Origin: an uncultured Ruminococcus sp.
Lineage (GTDB): Bacteria > Bacillota > Clostridia > Lachnospirales > Lachnospiraceae
Direction: 5' to 3'
Assembly: GCA_946494335.1 (NCBI GenBank)
Contig: CAMMBV010000008.1
Coordinates: 1 to 64,000, forward strand
DNA length: 64,000 nt
Numbering within the stretch: the first letter of the stretch is position 1; each line of letters begins with the position of its first letter. Below the pieces are notes generated by a model that saw only the letters and a program-made list of their open reading frames with translations, was not told the DNA's origin and made no database searches. This document shows positions 29,462 to 39,259 of this stretch, piece by piece. Position numbers and translations under genes: made by a program.

Positions 29462-30228
29462 AATTCCACCTCCGATGCCGGAAATACAGGGCCGTCCTTG
29501 CAGACCCTTTTATTCTTCACATGGGAATGACCGTCCACTTCCTTTGACTGACAGGTGCAGGCAAGACATGCCCCTATGCCGCAGGCCATCCTTTCCTCCA
29601 TGGAAATCCAGCAGGGAATCTTGTGTTCCCCGGCATAATCCACAATGGCTTTCAGCATGGGCTTTGGTCCGCAGGCGAAGATGACGTCGCACCGGATATG
29701 ATTTTCCCGCACCGCATCCATCACATTTCCGGCCGTTCCGACGCTTCCGTCTTCCGTGGCGATATAAAGACTGGCGCAGCGGGAAAGCTCTTCTGTGAGA
29801 AACAAAGCGTCCCGATATCCCATCGCCGCCGCCACATCGCCGGACAGCTGTTTGGCCGTCTCCACCATGGGAGGAATGCCGATGCCGCCCCCCATCAGAA
29901 GCACCCGTTTCCCCTGGGCCTCCTCCATGGGAAATCCATTGCCCAGCGGTCCCATCACTTCTATATCATCGCCTGAGCGCAGACGGGAAAATTCTCTGGT
30001 TCCTTCTCCTGCAACGCGATATACAAGCCGGATGCTTTTTTTATCATCACCTATTTCACACAGGCTGATAGGTCTTGGCAGCATCCTGCTTCTGTCTTTG
30101 GAATAAAGGGTTACAAACTGCCCCGGTCTCGCCTGGTCGGCGATTCTGTCCGTCTGAACCCACATGCTGTAAATCTCCGGCCCGATCATCTCCTGAGAAA
30201 TAATCCGGCATAACTCTTTTGTCTTCAT
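29458..30228 (-). CDS. pyrK: Dihydroorotate dehydrogenase electron transfer subunit
   Basis: FAD/NAD oxidoreductase; C-terminal 2Fe-2S 'ERMACGIGACLACTC'. Confidence 0.96.
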   Translation of the reverse strand: MKTKELCRIISQEMIGPEIYSMWVQTDRIADQARPGQFVTLYSKDRSRMLPRPISLCEIGDDKKSIRLVYRVAGEGTREFSRLRSGDDIEVMGPLGNGFPMEEAQGKRVLLMGGGIGIPPMVETAKQLSGDVAAAMGYRDALFLTEELSRCASLYIATEDGSVGTAGNVMDAVRENHIRCDVIFACGPKPMLKAIVDYAGEHKIPCWISMEERMACGIGACLACTCQSKEVDGHSHVKNKRVCKDGPVFPASEVEL

Positions 30229-30233
30229 AGGTT

Positions 30234-31166
30234 CTATCTCCCGCTGTTTTTCAGCGCCCCGTCAATGTCATCTGCCATATCCTTCACTGCCTGACGGGAT
30301 GCATCTGCAAAATTTTCTGCTCCAAAACGGCTGTAAGCCTCCTGCCTGTAGGCGGCGATAATTCCTCTGGAGGAATTTACGATGGCTCCCAGACCGTCCT
30401 CATTGAAGAAATGAACCAGATCTGCACCTTTTCCGCCCTGCGCGCCGTATCCCGGCACTAAGATAAAGGTTTTGGGCATCAGTTTTCGCAGCACTTTTCC
30501 CATTTCCGGATAAGTAGCTCCCACTACAGCCCCGATATAGCTGTAGTTTTCGCCCATATGCTCTTCGCCCCACTGGGCAACCTTTTCTCCCACCAGCTCA
30601 TAAAGAGGTCTGTTTTCTATCAGCTGATCCTGAAACTCGCCGCTGGATGGATTGGAGGTTTTCACCAGTATAAACAGACCTTTCTTCTCCTCTTTGCAGA
30701 CCTTAATAAAGGGTTTTACCCCATCGGAGCCCAGATAGGGGTTCACCGTCACAAAGTCTTCGTCGAAACCGTAAAAGGCTTTGTTTCCCACCTGCACTTT
30801 TCCCAGATGGCCCACCGCATACGCTTCCGATGTGGAACCGATATCTCCTCTTTTGATATCGCCGATCACCACCAGTCCCTTTTCATGACAGTAATCCACT
30901 GTCTTTTTAAATGCCATAAGACCGGGAAGGCCAAACTGCTCATACATGGCAATCTGTGGCTTTACCGCCGGTATCAGATCCCAGGTGGCGTCCACGATTG
31001 CCTTATTAAACTGCCATATAGCTTCCGCTGCTCCTTCCAGTGTTTCTCCGTATTCTTCAAAAGCTTTTTTCTGTACATGCTCCGGTACGTAGGAAAGCAT
31101 GGGATCTAAGCCCACCACAATGGGAGCTCCTGTTTTTTTTATATTCTCAATTAATTTCTGAATCAT
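30234..31166 (-). CDS. pyrF: Orotidine 5'-phosphate decarboxylase
   Basis: 'VVGLDPM', 'VIGDIKRGDIGSTSEAYA', 'LVPGYGAQGG'. Confidence 0.96.
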   Translation of the reverse strand: MIQKLIENIKKTGAPIVVGLDPMLSYVPEHVQKKAFEEYGETLEGAAEAIWQFNKAIVDATWDLIPAVKPQIAMYEQFGLPGLMAFKKTVDYCHEKGLVVIGDIKRGDIGSTSEAYAVGHLGKVQVGNKAFYGFDEDFVTVNPYLGSDGVKPFIKVCKEEKKGLFILVKTSNPSSGEFQDQLIENRPLYELVGEKVAQWGEEHMGENYSYIGAVVGATYPEMGKVLRKLMPKTFILVPGYGAQGGKGADLVHFFNEDGLGAIVNSSRGIIAAYRQEAYSRFGAENFADASRQAVKDMADDIDGALKNSGR

Positions 31167-31186
31167 ATTTTTCTCCTGTACTGGTT

Positions 31187-32470
31187 TTACTTCTGGTCTT
31201 TACTGTATACAATCTTTCCATCACAGATGGTAGCTACTACTTCCCCGCTGACCTTTCTGCCGTCAAAGGGGGTATTCTTTCCTTTTGACACAAAACTTTT
31301 GGAATCAATGACATAGGTCTTATCCGGATCAATAATCACCACATCCGCAGGTTTGCCCTCTTTTAAAGAACCGCCGTTCACTTTCAGAATTCTGGCCGGA
31401 TTGTAGCTCATTTTTTCCGCCATCTGCATAGGCGTAATGATTCCCGGTTTTACCAGCTCCGATATTACCAGAGACACGCAGGTTTCCAGCCCCACAATGC
31501 CAAAGGGCGCCTTTGTCATGCTTGCGGCTTTTTCTTCCCTGGTATGAGGAGCGTGATCTGTGCTGATCACATCGAAGGTATCCTCCTTCAGACCTCTTTT
31601 TAAAGCTTCCACATCTTTTTTGGTACGCAGCGGAGGATTCATTTTATAATTAGTGTCACCCTTTACCATATCCTCCGATGTGAGCGTAAAATGATGAGGG
31701 CAGACTTCCGCCGTCACCTTTCCGCCTTTCTTCTTCGCATCCTTCACCATCATTTCGCTGCGCTGGGTGGAACAGTGGCACAGATGAAGACGGCAGCCGG
31801 TCTCAAAGGAAAGAAAGATATCCCGGGCGACAATAACATCCTCCACCGCATTGCTGATTCCCGGAAGCTGAAATTTTTCCGCCACTTCATCGTCATTCAT
31901 GCAGCCGCCGGCAGCCATATTGCTGTCCTCACAGTGGGCCAGCACCGGTATATCATATTTGGCCGCTGTTTTCATAGCATCCCGGTACAGACGCGCGTTC
32001 ATCACACTTTTGCCGTCCTCGCTGATGGCCGGAATTCCCGCGTCAATCATTCCTTTTATATCTGTCAGCTCTTCCCCGGCCTGCCCCTTTGTAATGGCGC
32101 CTGCCTGCAGGACATGAATGGGTGCGCAGGAAGCCGCTTTGTTCATCACGTACTGCACTCTGGTGGGCTCGTCTATCACAGGCTTTGTGTTCGGCATGGC
32201 GACAATGGTGGTAAAGCCGCCTTTCGCCGCAGCCTTTGAACCGCTCTCCACATCCTCTTTGTGAGTCAGCCCCGGATCTCTTAAATGCACATGCATATCA
32301 ATCAGCCCGGGCATTACATAGCATCCTGTGGCATCGATCACTTTATCCGCCGTGCTTTTTGCTGCTTTTGGCGCTTTTTTTATAAGGCCGTCTTCCAGAT
32401 AAAGATCTGCCACTTCATCCCGTTTCGTATCCGGATCAATGATCCTTCCGTTTTTAATTAAAATCTTCAT
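31187..32470 (-). CDS. pyrC: Dihydroorotase
   Basis: 'DMHVHLRDPGLTHKED', 'STDHAPH', 'HLCHCST'. Confidence 0.97.
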   Translation of the reverse strand: MKILIKNGRIIDPDTKRDEVADLYLEDGLIKKAPKAAKSTADKVIDATGCYVMPGLIDMHVHLRDPGLTHKEDVESGSKAAAKGGFTTIVAMPNTKPVIDEPTRVQYVMNKAASCAPIHVLQAGAITKGQAGEELTDIKGMIDAGIPAISEDGKSVMNARLYRDAMKTAAKYDIPVLAHCEDSNMAAGGCMNDDEVAEKFQLPGISNAVEDVIVARDIFLSFETGCRLHLCHCSTQRSEMMVKDAKKKGGKVTAEVCPHHFTLTSEDMVKGDTNYKMNPPLRTKKDVEALKRGLKEDTFDVISTDHAPHTREEKAASMTKAPFGIVGLETCVSLVISELVKPGIITPMQMAEKMSYNPARILKVNGGSLKEGKPADVVIIDPDKTYVIDSKSFVSKGKNTPFDGRKVSGEVVATICDGKIVYSKDQK

Positions 32471-32547
32471 AACGATTGCTCCCTGTACAATATTTTCCTG
32501 TTCTTATCATACACGATATTTTTATTGAAATAAAGCTTTTTTTACCC

Positions 32548-32576
32548 TTGACTTTTCATAATGTTCAGAATATAAT
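32548..32576 (+). promoter_or_regulatory. Sigma-70-type promoter of the csp gene
   Basis: TTGACT - 17 bp - TATAAT. Confidence 0.75.
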
Positions 32577-32613
32577 GAAAACACATCGGGTCGTTATTGG
32601 ATATAATAGTAAT

Positions 32614-32676
32614 TCACTAGTTATTAGAGATTATATTATGTTTGCAATATAATCTGTGATAACTGGTGATTTTTTT
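32614..32676 (+). promoter_or_regulatory. Terminator-like hairpin in the csp 5' leader
   Basis: CACTAGTTATTAGAGATTATATT / AATATAATCTGTGATAACTGGTG, ~24-bp stem (two G-U, one mismatch), then TTTTTTT. Confidence 0.7.
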
Positions 32677-32735
32677 ATACAAAAATTATTGCCGGTGATT
32701 ACTCATTATTCAATTTTTATGGAGGTTACATCATT

Positions 32736-32936
32736 ATGAACAAAGGAACAGTTAAATGGTTCAACGCTGAAAAAGGTTATGGATTCATCACCAGCGAAGA
32801 CGGATCTGATGTATTCGTACACTTTTCTGCAATCCAGGGCGAAGGTTTTAAATCCTTAGATGAAGGCCAGGCCGTTTCTTACGACCTGACAGAAGGCGCA
32901 CGCGGAATGCAGGCTGCAAACGTTGTTAAATTATAA
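32736..32936 (+). CDS. Cold-shock protein (CspA family)
   Basis: [44 protein letters not shown]. Confidence 0.97.
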   Translation: MNKGTVKWFNAEKGYGFITSEDGSDVFVHFSAIQGEGFKSLDEGQAVSYDLTEGARGMQAANVVKL

Positions 32937-32949
32937 GAAGTATTTGAAA

Positions 32950-32987
32950 AAGGCTGTCGGCAGTTTTCCTGCCGGCAGCTGTTTTTA
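32950..32987 (+). terminator. Terminator downstream of csp
   Basis: gctgtcggcag ttttc ctgccggcagc tgttttt. Confidence 0.8.
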
Positions 32988-33422
32988 TGCATCGTCAAGT
33001 ATCGTAAGCTCGTCTCCCTCTTTGATGACGCCGCCTTTTATCACTCTTGCAAAAACCCCTTCCCGCGGCATGATGCAGTCTCCCATAACCTGGTATATTT
33101 TACATCCTTTATGGCATTCTTTTCCAATCTGCGCCATCTCCAGGATGACTTCGCCGCAGCCAAACCGGGTTCCCACCGGCAGACTTTTGAAATCAATTCC
33201 TTCTACCACCAGATTCTCTCCGAAATCTCCGTCTTCCACCTGGGCGCCCTTTGCCTTAAAATCTTCTATTTTGTTATAAGACAGCAGACTTACCTGACGA
33301 TGCCATTTTCCAGCATGAGCATCATTTTCAATTCCCCAGTCCTCAATCAGTTTTGCCTGATGCACATTCCTTTTCTGCACCCCTTTTACCTCGCTGATAC
33401 AGACAGCCATTACTTTTCCCAT
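32985..33422 (-). CDS. Stand-alone MOSC-domain protein
   Basis: 'NAHAGKWHRQVSLLS', 'FGENLVVEGID', 'GKECHKGCKI'. Confidence 0.9.
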   Translation of the reverse strand: MGKVMAVCISEVKGVQKRNVHQAKLIEDWGIENDAHAGKWHRQVSLLSYNKIEDFKAKGAQVEDGDFGENLVVEGIDFKSLPVGTRFGCGEVILEMAQIGKECHKGCKIYQVMGDCIMPREGVFARVIKGGVIKEGDELTILDDA

Positions 33423-33446
33423 TGCTCTTCCTCCCCTGCCGTGTTC

Positions 33447-33950
33447 TCATTTTCTGGCACAGTTTGTTTCCGTTCCTTTTAAGATACCCAAACCGTGATC
33501 CAGTTCTGTGATGATGTATTCCAGACATTCCCGCACCGCCCTGGGACTGCCCGGAAGATTGACAATCAGCGTCTTTTTGCGGATGCCTGCCGCCGCCCGG
33601 CTCAACATGGAACGTTTGGTAAAGGAAAGACTGTAGGCTCTCATGGCTTCCGGGATGCCGGGGACCATGCGCTCAGATACCGCCAGCGTAGCTTCCGGCG
33701 TGCAGTCCCGGGGCGAAAATCCCGTCCCGCCTGTCGTTACGATCAAATCCGCCAGATCCTGATCCGTAATTCTTTTCATTTCCGTCTGCAGCATTTCCTG
33801 CTCATCCGGCAGCACCACATAAGATACCACCTGATACCCGTTCTCCTCCACAATTTCCCGTATCACAGGAGCGCTTAAATCTTCCCTTTCCTTTCGGTAT
33901 CCCGCATCACTGGATGTAATAATAGCTACTCGATACATGTTATCCTCCAA
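33447..33950 (-). CDS. Molybdopterin adenylyltransferase-like (MogA/MoaB family)
   Basis: 'LIVTTGGTGFSPRDCTPEAT', 'IVNLPGSPRAVRE'. Confidence 0.93.
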   Translation of the reverse strand: MEDNMYRVAIITSSDAGYRKEREDLSAPVIREIVEENGYQVVSYVVLPDEQEMLQTEMKRITDQDLADLIVTTGGTGFSPRDCTPEATLAVSERMVPGIPEAMRAYSLSFTKRSMLSRAAAGIRKKTLIVNLPGSPRAVRECLEYIITELDHGLGILKGTETNCARK

Positions 33951-34911
33951 TCTGAGCCATACTGTGAGACTCCTCCTGCCTGATTCCTTTCTCCAGAAAC
34001 TGATGACCCTTTGGTTTATTTAAAATAACCTGGCCTGCTATCCGGCAGATCTCCTCATCGGATGCCCCGCCTCTTATCAACTCCCTTAAATCACATCCCG
34101 TTTCATACTGAAGACATGCTTTTAAAAATCCCTGGGAGGTCAGCCGGATCCTGTTGCAGCTGCCGCAGAATTTATGGCTGATGGCGCTGATGAAACCGAT
34201 TTTACCTTTCAGTCCCTCCACCGTATAATAATGACAGGGGCCGCTGCCCAGATGGTCCGCTGCCGGATAAACCGGACCGAAACTGCTCCTGAGCGTCTGA
34301 AGGATCTCATCTTCTCCCTGAAAAGCAAAGTTTTTGCCGTAACCGATGGGCATCATCTCAATGAATCTCACATGGATGTTCCGATCACGGGCCAAAGCTG
34401 CAATTTCCATCAGATCCTGTCCCGGCATCCCCAGCGGGACGCAGTTAATTTTCAGCGGTATTCCCGATTCATAGGCCGCGTCAATTCCCGCTTTTACTTC
34501 CCGCAGCATATCTCTTCTGGTAATCCTGGAAAAAAGGCGTTCATCCAGGGTATCCAGACTGATGTTGATGCCGTCAAGCCCGGCTTTTTTCAGCTCATCC
34601 ACATAAAGCGGGAGCAAAATACCGTTGGTGGTCAAGGTCACCTTTTCAATGCCCGGCATCTCTTTTAACCGTGCTGCCAGCCAGGGCAGGTTCTTTCTCA
34701 CCAGCGGTTCTCCGCCGGTCAGTTTTATTTTTTTAATTCCAAGCCTTGTCATGCAGCGGCAGATTTGTAAGATCTCATCGTAACGCAAAATGTCATCATG
34801 GGATGCGCATACAACGCCTTCCTTGGGCATACAGTACACACAGCGCAGGTTGCAGCGGTCTGTCACTGATATCCTGAGATAATCAATATTTCTCTCAAAT
34901 TCATCCTTCAT
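33940..34911 (-). CDS. moaA: GTP 3',8-cyclase
   Basis: '[16 protein letters not shown]' radical SAM motif; C-terminal '[20 protein letters not shown]'. Confidence 0.96.
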   Translation of the reverse strand: MKDEFERNIDYLRISVTDRCNLRCVYCMPKEGVVCASHDDILRYDEILQICRCMTRLGIKKIKLTGGEPLVRKNLPWLAARLKEMPGIEKVTLTTNGILLPLYVDELKKAGLDGINISLDTLDERLFSRITRRDMLREVKAGIDAAYESGIPLKINCVPLGMPGQDLMEIAALARDRNIHVRFIEMMPIGYGKNFAFQGEDEILQTLRSSFGPVYPAADHLGSGPCHYYTVEGLKGKIGFISAISHKFCGSCNRIRLTSQGFLKACLQYETGCDLRELIRGGASDEEICRIAGQVILNKPKGHQFLEKGIRQEESHSMAQIGG

Positions 34912-35383
34912 ACGAAAAATCTCCGCTCTTTCCTCCGCTTTTGCTGACCAGATGGATATCCTTCATCACCATTCTCTTATCGATAGCCTTACACATATCG
35001 TAAATGGTCAGCAGCGCAACCTGTACTCCCGTCAGCGCCTCCATCTCCACCCCGGTTTTGCCGTCCGTCTTCACGGTGCAGAACACTGTAATCTCATTTG
35101 CTCTGCGATTAAGCTCAAAGTCCACGCTGCATTTAGTGACAGAGAGGGGATGACAAAGAGGGATCAGGGAAGAAGTCTGTTTTACCCCCATGATGCCTGC
35201 AATCCGGGCAACGCCCAGCACATCACCCTTTTTCACCCTGTGGTTTTCAACCGCCTCCATGATCTTTTGGTCCACGCAGATGGTACCCCTGGCCACTGCG
35301 GTACGGCTGGTTATATTCTTTTCTGAAACGTCCACCATAACAGCATTTCCATTTTCATCAAAATGCGTCAGTTCTTTTTCCAT
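34901..35383 (-). CDS. moaC: Cyclic pyranopterin monophosphate synthase
   Basis: '[19 protein letters not shown]', '[26 protein letters not shown]'. Confidence 0.96.
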   Translation of the reverse strand: MEKELTHFDENGNAVMVDVSEKNITSRTAVARGTICVDQKIMEAVENHRVKKGDVLGVARIAGIMGVKQTSSLIPLCHPLSVTKCSVDFELNRRANEITVFCTVKTDGKTGVEMEALTGVQVALLTIYDMCKAIDKRMVMKDIHLVSKSGGKSGDFSYEG

Positions 35384-35393
35384 TTGTGCCTCC

Positions 35394-36326
35394 TCACCGG
35401 TATGTCTCAAACATCACCTTTACCCGGCCTCCGCAGACCATCCCCAGATCCGCCGCCTCTGAATTGGAGAGATCGTATTGCTGCAGGGCGAAAGGCGTTC
35501 CATTTTTGCACAGCTCCATGGCGTATTTTACCGCTCTGTGCTCGACGGCGCCTCCTCCGATGGTACCGAAGCTTTTTCCGGAAACGGTAACGACCATACG
35601 GCTTCCTCTCCCCCTGGGAGACGAGCCCTGTTTATCCACCACCGTCACCATGGCTCCCGCTTCCTGACAGTGCAGTCCCTCCCGCACCGCATCGTCCAGC
35701 ACATTGCGGTCAGACCGGTTTTTCACCTGCACAATCTCAGCGGCTATACTCACCGCAATTTCCGCCGGCGTCTGTCCCCCTATGGGAAGTCCGATGGGCG
35801 AATGCAGCTCATTTATCTGCTCTTCCAAAAAACCGTCCTGCCTTAACCGGTCTTTTTGATGGCGTACTTTACTTCTGCTGCCGATCATTCCCAGATAATC
35901 ATAAGACCTTGTAAGAATGTCTGTCAGACAGGTGTAATCATGTTCATGTCCTCTGGTCAGTATAACATAATATGCATGGGGCGGAAATGAAACTTTTGAA
36001 AAATCTTTTTCAAAATTCAGGCACAGAACGTGATCCGCCATGGGAAAACGGGAAAAACTGGCGAATTCCTCCCGGTCGTCAATTACAGTCAGCTCATAAT
36101 CCATCATTTTCAGTATCTGCGCCACGGCGAGAGATACGTGTCCCCCGCCGCAGAGCACCGCATGAATTCTCCCAAGAAAAGTTTCGCAGAATATACCGTC
36201 TCTTTGTTTTTCCCGGAAAAATTTCTTTTTCCCCACATCCGTTCCTTCCAGAACTGTCGTCACGTCCACTGCGTTTTCCCGACCAAGACGATCCGTCAGT
36301 TCCAGATAAAATCCGCGATAATCCAC
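35394..36326 (-). CDS. XdhC/CoxI-family protein with swapped domain order
   Basis: Rossmann XdhC_C-like part first ([45 protein letters not shown]), then CoxI-like part ([24 protein letters not shown]). Confidence 0.9.
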   Translation of the reverse strand: MDYRGFYLELTDRLGRENAVDVTTVLEGTDVGKKKFFREKQRDGIFCETFLGRIHAVLCGGGHVSLAVAQILKMMDYELTVIDDREEFASFSRFPMADHVLCLNFEKDFSKVSFPPHAYYVILTRGHEHDYTCLTDILTRSYDYLGMIGSRSKVRHQKDRLRQDGFLEEQINELHSPIGLPIGGQTPAEIAVSIAAEIVQVKNRSDRNVLDDAVREGLHCQEAGAMVTVVDKQGSSPRGRGSRMVVTVSGKSFGTIGGGAVEHRAVKYAMELCKNGTPFALQQYDLSNSEAADLGMVCGGRVKVMFETYR

Positions 36327-36340
36327 TTTGTATTGCCCTC

Positions 36341-37375
36341 CTATGCTTTTCCAAAACCGCAGTTGGGGAAAGTACAGGTTTTACAGTTCAGACAGAGTCC
36401 CCCAACACCCAGCGCTGCAATTTCTTCCTTTGTGACGGGATCGTCCGCCAGAACTCTGGGCAGCACCAGATCAAAAATTGTCCTTTTGGCATACATGACG
36501 CACCCCGGAAGTCCCAGAACCGGAATCTCACTTCCGTCCTCTTTTTTATAATAGGCAATCATCAGCATAGCTCCCGGCAGTACCGGCGCCCCATAGGTCA
36601 CAACCCGTGCGCCCGTATCGGCAATGGCTCCCGGCGTCCGGTCGTCAGGATCCACACTCATTCCGCCGGTACAGACCACCAGCTGCGCTCCTTTTCCTAT
36701 CATATGGACAATTTCATCTCTGATTTTTTCTTTCTCATCTCCCACCAGACTTTCCATTGTCACGCTGGAGCCGAATTCTTCTATTTTTTCTTTTACCACC
36801 GGCGTAAACGTATCTTTGATCCTGCCGTAGAAAACTTCATTTCCGGTAGTCACAATACCCACATTCTTCTTTTGAAAAGGCAGCAGCTTCAGCAAAGGCT
36901 CTGTTCCGGCCGCTTCCCGCGCCCTGTTCATCTTTTCTTCTTCAATGACCAGCGGAATGATCCTGGTACCCGCCAGCACATCCCCCTTCTTCACCACCGT
37001 ATTATCATGTCTGGATGCAATCATCATCTCACCCAGCATATTGACTGCCAGCATCCCGTCTTTTCTGATTTTAAGCAGGCCGTCAGCCGTGGCACGAAGT
37101 TCGATTTTCCCTTCCTTTACCTCAGAGGGCTCCATATACTCGTTTTTACAGATGTCATACAGAATCTGAGCCGCCTCATTTTCATGGAGAATTCCTTTTT
37201 TTTTCTCCCAGACGTAAATATGGTCTTTTCCCATGGACAGCAGCACCGGGATATCCTCCTGGCAAATCACATGTCCTTTTCGGAAAGCAGGTCCTTTTTT
37301 CTCCCCCCGGATGATCTGCGTAACATCGTGACACAGTACGTGTCCCACTGCTTTTGCAGTCTCTATCTCCTTCAT
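36341..37375 (-). CDS. Molybdopterin-binding (MoeA/MoCF-like) protein with C-terminal Cys cluster
   Basis: 'LVVCTGGMSVDPDDRTPGAI', 'PVLPGAMLMIAYY', 'VLGLPGCVMYA'; tail 'CLNCKTCTFPNCGFGKA'; start at MKEIETAKAVGH. Confidence 0.9.
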   Translation of the reverse strand: MKEIETAKAVGHVLCHDVTQIIRGEKKGPAFRKGHVICQEDIPVLLSMGKDHIYVWEKKKGILHENEAAQILYDICKNEYMEPSEVKEGKIELRATADGLLKIRKDGMLAVNMLGEMMIASRHDNTVVKKGDVLAGTRIIPLVIEEEKMNRAREAAGTEPLLKLLPFQKKNVGIVTTGNEVFYGRIKDTFTPVVKEKIEEFGSSVTMESLVGDEKEKIRDEIVHMIGKGAQLVVCTGGMSVDPDDRTPGAIADTGARVVTYGAPVLPGAMLMIAYYKKEDGSEIPVLGLPGCVMYAKRTIFDLVLPRVLADDPVTKEEIAALGVGGLCLNCKTCTFPNCGFGKA

Positions 37376-37410
37376 ATTTGTGCATCCTCCTTTTAGTGAA
37401 TATAATACTG

Positions 37411-37986
37411 TTAATCCGCCGGCGGATATTCCGTCAGCACATAAGCGCCGTAATCCAAATGGTATCGGAACACCTGATTCAAAGGATTCCCTTCCTCCCG
37501 GCATTTCATGGCTCTGATCACGCCTGCATGGGTGATGGCCAGCACCAGCGATTCCCGGCCAAAAGATTTCTCCCAGGATACCACCGCATTCATAACCCTG
37601 TCCGCCAGTTTTTGAAAATTCTCCCCGCCCGGCGGACTAAATTTCTCCGGTTCTTTTCCCCTTCGTTCATATTCTTTTGGATATTTCTCCCGGATCTCCT
37701 CCATCGACGCCCCCTCCCATAAACCCATATGAATCTCCCGCAGCCCTGGGTCACGACAAAACCCCATTCCATATATCCGTGCGGCGATCTGAGCCGACTG
37801 AACACATCGAAGGAGATCGCTGCAGCAGATTTTAGAAACGTCGGGAAAGATTTGGTGAAGCTTCTTCAAAGATCTCTCCATTTTCTCTTTTCCCTTTTCC
37901 GTCATGGGATAATCACTCTGTCCAATATACCGCTTCACCGTATCGGGCAGGAGAATTTCCCCGTGACGCATCCATATCACTCTCAT
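37411..37986 (-). CDS. Histidine phosphatase family protein
   Basis: 'IWMRHGEI' RHG motif, 'REIHMGLWEGASMEEI', 'LAITHAGVIRA'. Confidence 0.92.
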   Translation of the reverse strand: MRVIWMRHGEILLPDTVKRYIGQSDYPMTEKGKEKMERSLKKLHQIFPDVSKICCSDLLRCVQSAQIAARIYGMGFCRDPGLREIHMGLWEGASMEEIREKYPKEYERRGKEPEKFSPPGGENFQKLADRVMNAVVSWEKSFGRESLVLAITHAGVIRAMKCREEGNPLNQVFRYHLDYGAYVLTEYPPAD

Positions 37987-37990
37987 TGCC

Positions 37991-39259
37991 TTACCTGCAC
38001 CGGATATACCGCTTTCCTTTGTACTGAGGATTCCAGCTTTCTACTGTCTCCCAGGTTAACTCAAATTCCACTCCGTCCTTTTTCATAAACTGTTCCTCCA
38101 AAAGCTGCCGGGCCAGACGGATCTTTCCCCCGGTCTCCCCAAGAAAGACCAGATGAAACAGGAACCTTTGTTCTTTTCTCTTATATTCTACACCGTAGTC
38201 CAGCAGTCCGTCTATGGAAAACAGTACCTCATCCAATGCTGCCATATCCACACTTCTTTTTCCATCGCTCACTGCTCCCTGTATCCGGCCGCCCGTTTTT
38301 ACAATTCTGGTCAGATAACTGCCGCAGCCGCAGCGACTGTGATCCAGAACCGCCCGGTCTCCCGTCCGGTACCGGATCAGCGGCATGCCCTTTCTCGTCA
38401 GCGTGGTCAGCACCAGTTCCCCTTCTTTGCCGTCTGGCACCGCCTTCCCGTCAGACGGATCAATCACTTCCATCAGAAGATCATTTTCCCGGATATGCAT
38501 CCCCTTGCGGCAGCAGCATTCCAAAGCGCCGCCCAGTCCCGTTTCCGTCATGCCGAAATGATTAAACACACGGCATTCCAGTCCGTCCTCGATTCTCTTT
38601 CTCACACTGTCCGCCAGATAATCCGTACTGACCAGAATATTCTTCAGATTCAAAGATACATGTTCCGCCTTCGCATGTTCCGCCAGCGCCAGCGCCTGCA
38701 GGGGTGTTCCTACAAAAGCATGGATATGCTCTCTTAACAGCAGCTGCAGACTGGCCTGGGGATCTTCCACCGGACCCGGACCATATCCGATAACCTTTCG
38801 CCGTTTCAGTCCTTTCAGCAGCAGTTTCCCCACGGAATCTTCCGCGCTGCTGGGGAGAAATACGGCGGTCTTTTCACCAGGGGCGACAATCTGCCCCATA
38901 CCGTGACAAAAAAAATCCACCGTCAGTTCCAGATCCTCCCCGGTAAAATAAAGCCTTTTGGGTCTGCCCGCAGTGCCGGAAGTCTGAAGCGTTACTACCC
39001 GCTCTATCTCTCCCTGGGAAACACAAAGCATTTTCAGTCCGTCTCTTCGCAAGTCCTCATCCGAAAGAAAAGGAAGCTTTGAAAATGATTCCAGATCCCG
39101 GGGACTTTCGCAGTCTTTAAACCTTTTCCGGTAAAATGGACTTTTTTCGCAGATATACGCAAACATAGCTTTTACCTTTTCTGTTTGCCAGCGAACTATC
39201 CCTTCCCGGTCAGAGATTCCATGCTTTTCTTTGATCCATTGATCCAGTACCGACTTCAT
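37991..39259 (-). CDS. AMP-dependent CoA ligase-like protein (phenylacetate-CoA ligase/PaaK-like)
   Basis: 'TLQTSGTAGRPKRLYFT', 'VFNHFGMTETGLGGALEC', 'LIRYRTGDRAVL'. Confidence 0.88.
   Translation of the reverse strand: MKSVLDQWIKEKHGISDREGIVRWQTEKVKAMFAYICEKSPFYRKRFKDCESPRDLESFSKLPFLSDEDLRRDGLKMLCVSQGEIERVVTLQTSGTAGRPKRLYFTGEDLELTVDFFCHGMGQIVAPGEKTAVFLPSSAEDSVGKLLLKGLKRRKVIGYGPGPVEDPQASLQLLLREHIHAFVGTPLQALALAEHAKAEHVSLNLKNILVSTDYLADSVRKRIEDGLECRVFNHFGMTETGLGGALECCCRKGMHIRENDLLMEVIDPSDGKAVPDGKEGELVLTTLTRKGMPLIRYRTGDRAVLDHSRCGCGSYLTRIVKTGGRIQGAVSDGKRSVDMAALDEVLFSIDGLLDYGVEYKRKEQRFLFHLVFLGETGGKIRLARQLLEEQFMKKDGVEFELTWETVESWNPQYKGKRYIRCR

Noticed and set aside
35972-37396. 474-aa + strand ORF over the xdhC-like and moeA-like genes
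   Set aside because: Antisense to two genes with clear family motifs; low-complexity His/Phe/Ser-rich product without recognisable domains.
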